Positions 11,101 to 21,410 of a stretch of 64,000 nucleotides of DNA are shown in pieces (the stretch's first letter is position 1; each line of letters starts with the position of its first letter). Made by a program: the position numbers and the translations under genes. Origin of the DNA: Xylogone sp. PMI_703 (taxonomy: Eukaryota; Ascomycota; Leotiomycetes); contig JAJTUQ010000001.1 in assembly GCA_021399445.1 (NCBI GenBank), positions 8,742,001 through 8,806,000 on the forward strand, in the 5' to 3' direction. Under the pieces are notes generated by a model. The model was not told the DNA's origin and made no database searches. It saw nothing but the letters and a program-made list of their open reading frames with translations.

Positions 11101-12647
11101 CTATTCGATCTATATGAACTTAGAGCTTTTATATCCTAGGCGCTTAACATGTAACATTATGGTTACTATGATCACTGAGACAAAGAAGCTGAGTAACATT
11201 AACGTTCCTCTAATAGCCTCAACGGATAATACACTGGCTTTGGTCACACTAGTATTTTACGTTTATTTTATTAACTCATTTATAGATACCGCATTTTTGA
11301 TAATTATCTTGTCGTGTATTTTTATTTTTAAATCTTATAAAATATCTGCACAGTTACCCCATAGTACAAGCCATCAGGCTCATTCTTATTTATGGATATA
11401 TTTCCTAATCAATGAGCTAGCTTGGGTGGCTAACAATTCCTAATTGGTATGTAGTACACAAGTTCCCTAAACTAACGTAGTTTACAATAAAGCTTCTCCG
11501 GGGTGGTGGTATGTCTCTATCTAACAGGCAAGGTAGTCAAATATTGCGTTCTATACTTCTATAGCTTTAGGGTAAATAAGAATTAAGATGGAGTTTTACA
11601 TACCTAGAGATATTAAGTAGGTAGACGGCGTTAGAGGCTCGGGGAGCACTAGGAACTCTATCTTTATCTTAGTTATACAAAATAGATCCGGGGTCCTCAA
11701 ATTTCCATTCTTTGATCAGCCTCTGCAACTGATCGTTTCATATAATCTCTTTTATACAGTATAACTCCCATATAAACTATTTTGTCTTTCGCCCTAGAGT
11801 TGTAACAGTCAGTATAATTATCAGTTATCTTAAGTATCGTAAGGATACGTTATTCTATTATATAAGAGTCTTTCTAACATAATTACTTAAACTAAAGATA
11901 TATAAGGTAAATTACTAAATTATTCATAAATAAAGGCAAATCTTCATATAAAATAAACTCAACTGCATGTGTTTTTATCAGATAGAAGAACTGGTGCCCT
12001 AGCAGCCGGGAACGTGGTCTCTTCCTTTTACTTCTTCAGTCTTCATCCGTAACAATTATAATCATAATTCATAATCGCTAACTTTTCACTAGATTTTCGT
12101 TTTCATTTCTCTTTATTTAGGCCTTTCAAATGCCTTTATTATATTTCAATTATTAAGAATATTAACATACTTAAGTTAAATATTAACTATGAATTAATTT
12201 ATCAACAAAGAATATATATTCAGATTATTATTATAATGTAAAAAATTCAGAATACTTATTGTCTTATATATTATTAATCTTGACATAATATAAAGTTGAA
12301 GTACAAACAAGCAGAGCTAATCACTCAATAATTAAAGCATAAAAGCATTCAGACTGTAACTAATCCATCAACGGCCCTGAATGTTGGGATTCTCAATTCT
12401 AAGGCGAGATGTATTATGCCTGGTCCCTTAACACCATTGTTCTTATATGCGAGATACAGGCACATTGAACTCTTACTTTCACATTCTTCCTACTACTCCG
12501 TCTCTTCGCTTGCATCCATAATGCTTTCCCACTAACTATGACAAGCTTATCAATTATAGCGTTCTATTGCCAGTCCTTGACTCAAGGAAGCTGTTTCCAT
12601 CAACATCAACCACGTTTATGTACCCGTGTCTACACTTGCTCTTAAGA
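11101..12647. other. AT-rich gene desert, part 2
   Basis: Very AT-rich, with no supported gene. It may contain the unrecognisable 5' half of the permease relic. Base composition rises sharply at about 12640, where the dioxygenase gene begins. Confidence 0.5.
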
Positions 12648-13900
12648 CTAGACAGGGGTAACATTCACCACGCGTGTGAACCGTGTTGAGGAGGCCGTAT
12701 TTGGTTCGAAGTCTGGTAACTTTAGATCAGGAAAAACTTTCTGGACTTTGCGGGCGAGGTATTGGGACCAAGTGCCATTGACATCGCGGAAGGTGGTCTT
12801 TCCCCAGCGATCGTGTGCCCGTGTGGTCTCCGCTTCCGTCAATGGTGGCAGATGATCTAGCGATAGACGCCTCATGTCAGCGCCCCAGGCAAAGTCAAAG
12901 AACAACGGGAATGAATAGCGTGGGGCTGCAGTTGGGCTTGGGCGCTGCACACGATGCGGCCGAGAGCAGAAACGGCCCGAGGTTAGTTGATCTAACATAT
13001 CTCCGACTGGAAAGATAAGGATGGTTAGTGCTCACAGAACGGAAACTACAACAGCTCTTCACAAAAATGGTACCGGAGAGAGATTCTATACAAAGACTTA
13101 CCATTAACTATGAAGCTATTTTCGATCACAGGTACATCAACCCACTTATCAGACGGTGAGAGGATCTACACCTCGGTCACTATATTATTTTTGGTATTCG
13201 GCTCAAAGATGCCTACCTGGAGTCCTGGCGAATCGGCCTTCAAGATAGTAAGATACCCAAAATCTGTGTGCTCGCCAATGCCATAGCTCTTCCGCTCTTT
13301 TTGGATTGCCGGGGGATGTGCGTCTCCTGGCGCCGGTGATGGTGCGTACATAAAGCAGCGGAACAGCACCACAGGTTCGGGGTAAAGGAACTTACGATGC
13401 AGCTCGCATTCATCCAGTCCCAGGCTGAGAGAAATCATGTCTGTTAATGCTTTGCCTAGCTGGCTCACTTGTTCGACATATGCCATGACGTTGCCGCGCA
13501 TGTTAGGAAGCGTTGAGTCGGGAAATCGGTTGTGTCCATGAAGTGGCATACCCGTCAGGGGGTGATCATCATCATGCTCGGGGCCGATATAGAAGCCCTC
13601 TTTCCAATCTTGTTGGCCGTGAGTGTGCTCGCCACCAAGAGGCATATATCCTCTCCATGCAACGCCACCATGTGTAACATCAAGTGCTAGCTTTTGCTCT
13701 AAAGGAAGGGCGAAAAATTCTTTGGCCGCTTGGAGAAGGTCCGTTTGGCTTGCCAATGTAACTTGTGTCCCCGTCAGCAAGAAAAAGCCCCAAGTCGAAA
13801 GAGCTTTGTATATATCCTTGATAACGTCTTGTGCTTCTTCCGATCTGGGAGCGGCTAGATAGGGAGCCATATCGATAAGAGGAATGATCTCGCCCGCCAT
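12648..13900 (-). CDS. 2-oxoglutarate/Fe(II)-dependent dioxygenase
   Basis: Predicted to be a soluble oxidase that uses 2-oxoglutarate and O2 to hydroxylate or desaturate a small molecule. Three exons (13217-13900, 13102-13165, 12648-13006) give 368 residues with consistent phases. The N-terminus (IPLIDMAPYL ... WGFFLLTG) is the DIOX_N part. The catalytic triad is visible: H211 and D213 in GEHTDFGYL, and H267 in RPHRV, with the 2-oxoglutarate-binding R279 in PRYSFP. I chose the start at 13900 (MAGEIIPLIDMA) because the family normally starts just before this motif. No frame damage. It is co-directional with GTP cyclohydrolase I and the fusion gene, which suggests a tailoring step in one pathway. 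The substrate is unknown. Confidence 0.88.
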
Positions 13901-14554
13901 ATTGAGGGTACAGACGTTAGATGGATTGAAACAAGCTAGAACGGATCCTATACTATTAGGACCTTGAGCAGATGACAGCCGCAAGAGAGTAATGTAAATG
14001 TCTGGAGTAATTCAATCCTGCCTCATCCTCTATAGCGGGGTAGTTATCCTATGGCATGATGACATGAAGTTAGTGTACGCCCTGGCAACGGGAAACACAA
14101 CTAAGGGCCAATGAGAAGTCGAACAAAGGCAGAGGGAATCCTCAGCTGGAGTAACAATGTAGGATTGTTGAGGCCTCCCGACTACATAACATACCCATCG
14201 GCGATCCAAGACGATAATATCTTGGGATAAAAAACCCCGCATTGTCGATGGTTCTATCCTATTCGGTCAACCAAACTTCAAAAGAGGCCTCCCAGCCACC
14301 CAACCCTTACAGCACCCAACTCTTACAGCGCCCACTTTGCATAGAGGTATGTGAGAAATTCCAAAAGAGAGACCTGAACTTGAGCTGACTTGCAGTTTTA
14401 AATATGTGTGTGGTAGCACAAATATGTACATGCAATATAAAAACAGTGACACAACTCTGGTTCATAATGTAATTGGGCGAAGCCCCGCACTCTTCAATCC
14501 AATCTAGTTAATTCTAACAATATCCGTGATTCATGATGGTATGAATGCGTGATT
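13901..14554. other. Intergenic, no gene seen
   Basis: Lies between the dioxygenase start and the GTP cyclohydrolase stop. Short frames here show no family features. Confidence 0.5.
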
Positions 14555-15686
14555 TTACTTCCGCTTAATGCAGTTCCAAAATTCCTCTCTCGTTGCAGCG
14601 GTTGACAACAAGCAGCCGAGCATACAACTGGTGGTGGTAATTGTTCTTGATTTCTGCACTCCACGCATCACCATGCAGAGGTGGCTAGACTCCACAACGA
14701 CGGCGACGCCCTGTGGCTGGAGTATTCTGAAGAGAGCAAGACCAACTTGCTTTGTGAGCCGTTCCTGTATCTGAAGCCTCCGTGAGAACATTTCGACTAT
14801 TCTAACGATCTTGGAGAGGCCAATTACTCGGCGGTCGGGAATATACCCGATGTGCATCTGGCGTTGTTAACTTGTAATACAGGCCAAGAACCGGGTTGCT
14901 GATCATACCTTCCCCGAGAATGGCACGAGATGGTGCTCGCAAAGCGAAAAGAACTCAATGTCTTTCACGATAACCATCTCGTGATGGTCTTCGTGGAACA
15001 CAGCACCGTTCACGATGGCTTGCAGGTTTTCCTCGTAGCCTTTCGTGAAGAAGAGCATAGCCTTAGCATAGCGCTCCGGGGTATCAAGCAAGCCCTCCCG
15101 GTTGGGGTCCTCGCCGACGCATTCTAGGATTGTCTTCACAGCACCTGACAGCTTGGCTACGCGTTCTTCCTTTTCTTTCTCGGTCGCCGTCTTCCTCTGG
15201 AGTGTTCCTTGGCCTTGCAACAATTCGTTAGCTGGTAATCTCACGCTGGAAAATCTACTCACTTGGCCAACTCAAGTCATCAGCGTTGAGGGTGGTTGGG
15301 TGCTGGATGTAGCTCTGTGTATGGTTTGTAGCCAACGGTGTTCTCGGAGGCCCACTGTCGTTGCACCATTTCACGTCGATCTCACTATATGCCATCCGAT
15401 GTCCCTCATGGCAGTTGCTGCCATCTATATTCGTGCCTGTGTATGCTTCCGGGAAGTGTCCATTCGACCCATCTAAGTTCACGACGTGGTAACTCCGGTC
15501 GGAGTTCTGTGTCTGCGCAAACGAAGGGCCTATCTCTTTCTCGCCGAGGGTCTCTGAGGATACGCTGAGAGGCGAGTGACCATCAATCAAATAAGAGGGT
15601 ATTCGAGGAGTCAGACTGGAGGGCGCTGGTTCCATGGCTCCGGAACTCTTTCTGGACGGCGAAAGGCGACTTTGGAGGTTGTGCAC
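14555..15686 (-). CDS. GTP cyclohydrolase I
   Basis: Converts GTP to 7,8-dihydroneopterin triphosphate, the first step to folate, biopterin and other pterins or deazapurines. Three exons (15263-15686, 14909-15213, 14555-14857) give 343 residues. After a low-complexity N-terminal extension of about 140 residues, the catalytic domain shows [43 protein letters not shown] (zinc ligands in CEHH), [15 protein letters not shown], the QERLTKQ helix, and [13 protein letters not shown] with the third zinc Cys. The protein ends [11 protein letters not shown], like the fungal FOL2 family. Some normally strict positions differ (for example [10 protein letters not shown]), as in a specialised paralogue. 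Its place between a dioxygenase and a phosphoribosyltransferase fusion suggests a pathway-dedicated copy. Confidence 0.9.
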
Positions 15687-16677
15687 TAGTATTTGCTCAA
15701 TGACAACTAATTAGAAGCTAGCATGAATGCTGTAAATCTATAGCAGGCTTGCGGGGATAACTAAATAGTGCGATAGCTGAGTTAAGTATTCGAGAGTAGC
15801 GTTCACCACCCGCCGTATTCTCCTAAATATATAGGACTGAAACTAAAAAGTGGTCAATCCCACCACTAACTACCCCTGAATATGACATGGCTGTCAGCCA
15901 CCAATACCACCCTATGGGAAGCTCTCAAATTGATGCTGGTCAAGAATTTTTCTCTTATTTGCCACTGAATTGAATAATTCAATCAATTATGGCTCTTCGT
16001 GTAAGATTAGCTTTCGTCTGTGTGCCCAAAGCTAGGCCGCAACTGTCATTCTTTGCAGTCTCCCAAGTTAACTATTTCAAATCTGAATAAATAGAACTGT
16101 TAATACAGCTTCGAGACTGTTAGTTTAGCCACAATTCTGCAACAAAATACTAGTTTTATGTTATATGTTGAACTGTACAGTACATATGCAATATCGAGAG
16201 TGTGATATTGCAATGTCAGGACGCCGGCTTGCATCCTTGAATACACTGTAGCCTCCATGGTATCTACGGCGTAACTGTAAGCACTAGAATGATAATCGTC
16301 AATCTCCTGCTGTTTCTAAACGCTCTTTTATGAGTAGTGGATGGAACAAAGACTGATACTACGAGCAATAAGGGGGAGATGACAGGAGATTTGCCGTATG
16401 CGCCTAAGAGGAGTGATGAGTTGGACAGACGAACGGAAAAGCGAACTGGTAGAAGGAAAAAGAGATGGAAGTGGAAATAAGAAGTGAAAGGCGAGGCAGT
16501 AACTCTCGAACATTTAGGCTTGAGTATTTGTGACCAGCGGGGTTTAGCATGAAAGTAATGGCCAGGACTGGAACAATTAGGATAGTACATGGCCCAGAGT
16601 GAGAAGCTTACACAGTTAAATTATCACGAGCTATCCATAGCACAAGCCCAAAATCCAAAGATCCTTTCCTTCTTGTT
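15687..16677. other. Intergenic (1 kb), no gene seen
   Basis: Promoter side of GTP cyclohydrolase and 3' flank of the fusion gene. The open frame at 16264-16590 has no recognisable family features and biased composition, so it is not called. Confidence 0.5.
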
Positions 16678-19600
16678 CTAAACACCTCCAAAGACCAAAA
16701 TGCTATGAATGTTAATTCTGCCAAACCGATGTCGGCGCAACAGTTCTCGACCACGTTGAACCGGGAATTCAGCGATGACCATGATGCTAACATGCTCGGC
16801 GTCAACACCAACCTCACCTAATAGCTGTAGAACTGCACAAAGTGTCACCCCGGTGGAAAGCACATCGTCCACCACCACTACCGACGCACCTCTAGGGATC
16901 AAATCTCGCTCCATCTCGATCCGCTTCTCTTTTGAATTATTAGACGCCAACGACGAGATATACGACGGAGACTTCGTAACCGAAACGGTGGGTGGAGGGA
17001 GCTTTCCAGCCTCCCGGATCAGCACCAAGGGCAGATCAACCTGCGAGGCCAACGCCGACGCATAGACAAATCCCCCGGCCTCGCAACATACAACCGAATC
17101 CACTTTGGCCCAGTCACCGGTGAAGTGGGTTTGCAGTAGAGATGTGCACAGGCTCAGCCCACCAGGGCGCTGGGAAATGCCAAGCACGTGGCGGAATTCG
17201 ATACCCTGCCGTGGGAAGTCAGGTACCTGGAGTACCATGTCGGCCAGCCGCCGCAGGTCCTTGTGGATGAAGGGAAGGAGATAACGTTGGGCAAACCTCT
17301 TTGCTGCTTCGTCTCCAGGCGTGTCATTGTCGAAGATGAAACTAGGGCAGTAGTCCACAGCCATCAAATTTGGCCCACTATTGTTACTGTTCTCTCCTCT
17401 GTGGCACCCTCGGCGAACTTGTCGCATCCCTTCGCTAGCTTTGACGCGAATCTCGACCAGCCTACTATCCGGTACCAAATGCGAGAAGGCTGCGACCGGC
17501 GCCTCGTCTCTCATCCCAGTGATTAGCAGTACGTCCACATCCGCAGCACCATGCACTACATTCAAAAAATGCTCCTCTGGCAACCCAGGCCGTTGCCGCA
17601 CCTGGTCCTGGAAAAACTTCGTCAGCGCCGCCCGGTATTGCTCCTTGTAGGCACGGTCCCAAAGCAGGCGGTTCAGGTTGACGCCCGTAGCCGCTGCGTA
17701 TTCCCGCTTGGTTGCATCGCTAATGCTCACGACCCGAGCCGTGAGGCTCTTGTAGGTGCACGTGGTGAACATGGAGGCCCAGACATCAGCGCAATAATCC
17801 TTGCCAGCACAGCTTTCGCCCGTGACAAGAAGAATGAGCTTTGGTTCAATCGGTGCCTTCGGGAGCGGGCAGGCGTAAGCCAGCATATTGCCCGGATCCA
17901 AGCTGGCTTTGAGCCGGGCCAGGCGCGATTGATTTGGCCCAAAAGCGTTGGCCGCCAGCGTTGCATCTCTGGGGTCCGGGCCAAGGTCCGCGCCATAAAC
18001 TCCGCTGCTCCAGGGTAACAAGTCCCCAGCGACACGGTAAACCCAGCGCACGGCAGCTTGAGCGACGTCGGTTCCATCCTGCTCACGGAGCCAGACACCA
18101 GTTATTACACAAGCAAAGTCCCAGTCTCGACAGCCAAAAGCTGTCGCATCAGCCGCGACATCGCCAACCGCTCCACCACCATGTAGCAGATGGAAATAGC
18201 AGAGAGGCGAGGGACGAGTCTCGATGGCCATTAGCAAGATGTCGGCTACGTCCACAGCCCCGATGCGTTTTAAGAATAAACATCGCTTGAACGACGAGGT
18301 CTTGCCGCCGCCATGCCCTCCATGCATCCCGGACATATACATCTCGCTGTCAAACAGACCGACGCTGTCCACAATCTTGAAATTATTTTCCGGCCCCAAC
18401 ATTGTTGCTAGAGGCGTAGGTGTCTCCAAGGCTTGCCGAGACACGAAGGATTCAAACATGGTCACGCCAAGATGCAATTGGTTGTTATCCCAGTACAGAT
18501 ACGCGTCTGCAGAAGAGTTTGGGGGAGGCTTGCTGGCGGCGAAATTGTCAAGATCTCTGAGCTTGAGCCGCGCCTCGAGGCTGTCACGCAGCGGGACAAC
18601 CCAGTTTCGCACCGCATAATTCGGAGCCGGGAAAGCCTTAAAGGTAACACTGATGACGATGCCAAAGTTGGTTCCTGCCCCTCTGATCGCCCATAATAGA
18701 TTCGTTTCGCCTTTCGGGCGCACAGCGCCGACTGGCCAGTGTTGGCTTGGTACATGGCCGACGCAGAAGACCTGGCCGGAGTCAACGCTTACCACTACGG
18801 CACCGACGATTGCGTCGCACGTGAGCCCGTGCAGCCTCGCCATATGGCCAATGCCGCCTTGCAGCCACAGCCCCGCCCCAACGCTTGGACGCGACCCCAG
18901 GGGCACGGTCAAGCCCGCGGCCTTCGCGGTGCGGATGACATCCCCGGTCGTGCAGCCCGACTCCGCGACGACCAAGGACCCGGAGCCGGATTTTCGTTCC
19001 TCCGCCCCGCCAGAGACAACGACGTGTGCCTGGTCAAAGGCCCCCATGTCGACCGAGACGACGTTGGGCCAGAGACAGTGGCCGCTGTGCCCCCCGCCCA
19101 CCACGGCCAGGCCGACCCTGTGCTTCCGAGCCCATTGGACGCACCGCTGCACGTGCTGGACCTCTGTCGGCCTGACAATCAAGGCAGCGCGGCGCATGCG
19201 AGCTTCTGGATTCTTAACCACCCTTTCCTTCACCCATGGCACCTGCGCTGCTAGCTGCGACAACGTGGTCGCATCTCGGGTAAAGGCTGCCATGATGTTG
19301 GGCGAACTGAACAGAAGAAGGTCTGGGTGGGAGTCCTCTCGACGACCCAAAGCCCGACACACCTTACGCCAATCGACTCGGATGGCCGCGGTCACGTCCG
19401 CATCCTGCATGGTAAACCCCGCGACGAAAGTTGCAAAACAGTCCAGTGCTTCATCGTTGTCTGCTACACTGACGACTCCAGTAGGGAAGGATGCCGTTCG
19501 ATGGCACACCACGCCGTCGAGGTGCAGAGTGTCCCGATGGAAAACCACCACCATTCCCTCTTGCGGCCGCTCAACCAGCATTTCCAGCGCCCGTCTGATG

Positions 19601-20130
19601 AACCGGTGCTTGGGCTTCATACCGTACATACTATGGCAGAACAGGACAATGTCGTATTTCTTGTCATTATCTCCTGGGCCGGTCCTGGCACCGCTCCTCA
19701 TGTTGTCCTCTAGAGTAAACGGAATTCGATGGATGTCGGGTGGATATTCTAGAAACGGCAGAAGGGACTTTATCTCGGAGGTGGAGCAGAGCCATTCCTC
19801 TAAACTTTCAGCAAAGGAGATGTTAGGCTCGAATGCAGTGTATTGCCTGACCTTCTGCCTCAGATGGCTCGGAAGATAGCCAAATATGCTCTTCGGACCA
19901 GGTCCAATTTCTAGGACCGAGATATGAGTACGCGAGTTCAAGAGGAGCGCTACCAATTGAGATAGTTGAGGGACAATAAAATCTTGGTACGTCATCCATC
20001 CTGAGCTTCGCACTAAGATGTCGAACCCGGCGCTGTATTGTGTATCAGACAACGGCAGCTTCGAGGATGAAGTCGTTGCCTCATTAGCCTTCTCCCTAAG
20101 GGTTTGTTTTAAACAGTCGATGGTGGCCAT
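16678..20130 (-). CDS. Four-domain fusion: methyltransferase-like, FAD oxidoreductase, phosphomevalonate-kinase-like, adenine-phosphoribosyltransferase-like
   Basis: One uninterrupted 1150-residue frame. Residues about 60-260 resemble a class I SAM methyltransferase (motif VLEIGPGPKSIFGYLP at 72-87; FCHSMYGM at 164-171). Residues about 300-755 are a BBE/PCMH FAD-linked oxidase: GGGHSGH at 345-351 holds the expected flavin-linking His, and VGAGLWLQGGIGHMARLHG the FAD contact. The usual cysteinyl-FAD position reads SRPS, without Cys. Residues about 763-945 have a P-loop (TGESCAGKDYCADVW) and a KEQYRAALTKFF helix like animal-type phosphomevalonate kinase. Residues about 950-1150 are a type I phosphoribosyltransferase with the PRPP loop VVVVDDVLSTGVT (1084-1096) and DFPRQGIEFRH as in adenine phosphoribosyltransferase. 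It is GC-rich compared with the AT-rich flanks. The chemistry is inferred: building and oxidising a ribosylated, methylated heterocycle. Confidence 0.85.
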   Translation of the reverse strand: MATIDCLKQTLREKANEATTSSSKLPLSDTQYSAGFDILVRSSGWMTYQDFIVPQLSQLVALLLNSRTHISVLEIGPGPKSIFGYLPSHLRQKVRQYTAFEPNISFAESLEEWLCSTSEIKSLLPFLEYPPDIHRIPFTLEDNMRSGARTGPGDNDKKYDIVLFCHSMYGMKPKHRFIRRALEMLVERPQEGMVVVFHRDTLHLDGVVCHRTASFPTGVVSVADNDEALDCFATFVAGFTMQDADVTAAIRVDWRKVCRALGRREDSHPDLLLFSSPNIMAAFTRDATTLSQLAAQVPWVKERVVKNPEARMRRAALIVRPTEVQHVQRCVQWARKHRVGLAVVGGGHSGHCLWPNVVSVDMGAFDQAHVVVSGGAEERKSGSGSLVVAESGCTTGDVIRTAKAAGLTVPLGSRPSVGAGLWLQGGIGHMARLHGLTCDAIVGAVVVSVDSGQVFCVGHVPSQHWPVGAVRPKGETNLLWAIRGAGTNFGIVISVTFKAFPAPNYAVRNWVVPLRDSLEARLKLRDLDNFAASKPPPNSSADAYLYWDNNQLHLGVTMFESFVSRQALETPTPLATMLGPENNFKIVDSVGLFDSEMYMSGMHGGHGGGKTSSFKRCLFLKRIGAVDVADILLMAIETRPSPLCYFHLLHGGGAVGDVAADATAFGCRDWDFACVITGVWLREQDGTDVAQAAVRWVYRVAGDLLPWSSGVYGADLGPDPRDATLAANAFGPNQSRLARLKASLDPGNMLAYACPLPKAPIEPKLILLVTGESCAGKDYCADVWASMFTTCTYKSLTARVVSISDATKREYAAATGVNLNRLLWDRAYKEQYRAALTKFFQDQVRQRPGLPEEHFLNVVHGAADVDVLLITGMRDEAPVAAFSHLVPDSRLVEIRVKASEGMRQVRRGCHRGENSNNSGPNLMAVDYCPSFIFDNDTPGDEAAKRFAQRYLLPFIHKDLRRLADMVLQVPDFPRQGIEFRHVLGISQRPGGLSLCTSLLQTHFTGDWAKVDSVVCCEAGGFVYASALASQVDLPLVLIREAGKLPPPTVSVTKSPSYISSLASNNSKEKRIEMERDLIPRGASVVVVDDVLSTGVTLCAVLQLLGEVGVDAEHVSIMVIAEFPVQRGRELLRRHRFGRINIHSILVFGGV

Positions 20131-20592
20131 TTCAATCCAGCATATGTACAGGTATTTGGCATTGATGATAGTTTGAGAGTCTTAAACAATTGTACATTAA
20201 AACAGTGTAAAAATAATGATAAACCGGTAACGAGAAAGACCGCCTATAAAAGGTGAAACATCTGTGTAACAGTACTATACTTAATCAAGATACATTGTAT
20301 ATTATAGTTTTTAATGTATAAATATTAAAAAAGAAAATTTAAGATTATTATTTTAAGATCAAAAATTTAAAACCCTTTAATATTAATTTTAAAAAAAAAT
20401 GGTTTTATGATTTTTACGTATTATATTAACTAACTAATTTTTAATAATAAAAATTAAAGATAATATTATGAATTTTTTACTTGGATAAATTCAAGTATAA
20501 TTAATAATTATTATAATTTTTAACTTCTTCAATTTCAAATTTCTTGTGAAATCCAGTTTTAAGAAATAAAAATGCTTTTACTATAAATGATC
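20131..20592. other. AT-rich spacer
   Basis: Promoter side of the fusion gene. It switches abruptly to extremely AT-rich sequence from about 20280 to 20540. No gene. Confidence 0.5.
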
Positions 20593-21410
20593 TTAGCATT
20601 CATCTATTGTTTTACTCATTGTTTTATTCATTGTTTTATTCAACCATGCAAATATAGTTCTCGTCAACTCCTGCACAGCACTAGTCTGACAATGATAACC
20701 CGCAACACCGGTGAAAGAATGTAGAGTAGCCTTGTCGCCCAGAGCATCCTTCAGCTGCTTCGGCTGCCCCCGGAAAAAGACCTCGTACTCGGCATCGCCG
20801 ACGAACACAGGTATCTTGATCTTGTTGACAACATCCCTTAGATGAAACTGCTTGCTCTGATTGAAAAAGTTCGAAGGCGAGTGGGTATGGAAAAGACCAC
20901 AGGCCTTGATCCAGGCCCCAAGCAGGGTCGGTGGAGAGCTTCCCAGCTTCCCGTAGCGAAACGAGCTCATTGTCAAATTCCCTCTAGTTCCCTGCTTCGT
21001 AGATGGCCAGAATTTCAGTTGATAGTTGTGCGGAGAATGCAGCATAGGCATCCCAGACACCATCGATGAGAACCGCCGCAGCCAGTCGAGGCTCGAAGGC
21101 CACGGCACGGGCAGCCAAATAGCCACCAAAAGAGTTGCGAACAAGTGCAAGTTGGTGCTTGTCCACGACCTGCGACTTTTCCGAGAGAATATAATCCACC
21201 ATGGGGGTAACGACGTACTCCTATTCCAGGATGAAGCCGACGTTCTGGTCTCGGCGCACGGTAGGTTGGCCCGGACCTTCATAGGTTATGCAATTCCATC
21301 CTAGAGCCAGGGCAGGTGCAACGAAATAATGGTAAGAGTCTTCCTGTGCGGCATCGTAGATCATAAGTGACTTGCACAGCATGCCGTACTGCAACGCAGT
21401 GTTTCACGCG
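20593..21410 (-). pseudogene. Alpha/beta hydrolase (Ayg1-like), nonsense and frameshift mutations
   Basis: Minus-strand reading gives YHYFVAPALALGWNCITYEGPGQP, then a stop where a Trp codon (TGG) has become TAG. It continues MVDYILSEK, the nucleophile elbow RNSFGGYLAARA, AVLIDGVWDAY, and in another frame the C-terminal half DVVNKIKIPVFVGDAEYEVFF...GYHCQ with the Asp and His of the triad. This is the pattern of the fungal Ayg1-type hydrolases that trim polyketides and other metabolites. The 5' third is missing beyond about 21410. It lies directly upstream of the fusion gene on the same strand and may have belonged to the same pathway. Confidence 0.65.

Noticed and set aside
18653..19879. 408-residue plus-strand frame opposite the fusion gene
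   Set aside because: It is the antisense shadow of a GC-rich coding exon with strong frame conservation on the minus strand. Its composition is Pro/Ser/Thr/Arg-biased and no motif is visible.
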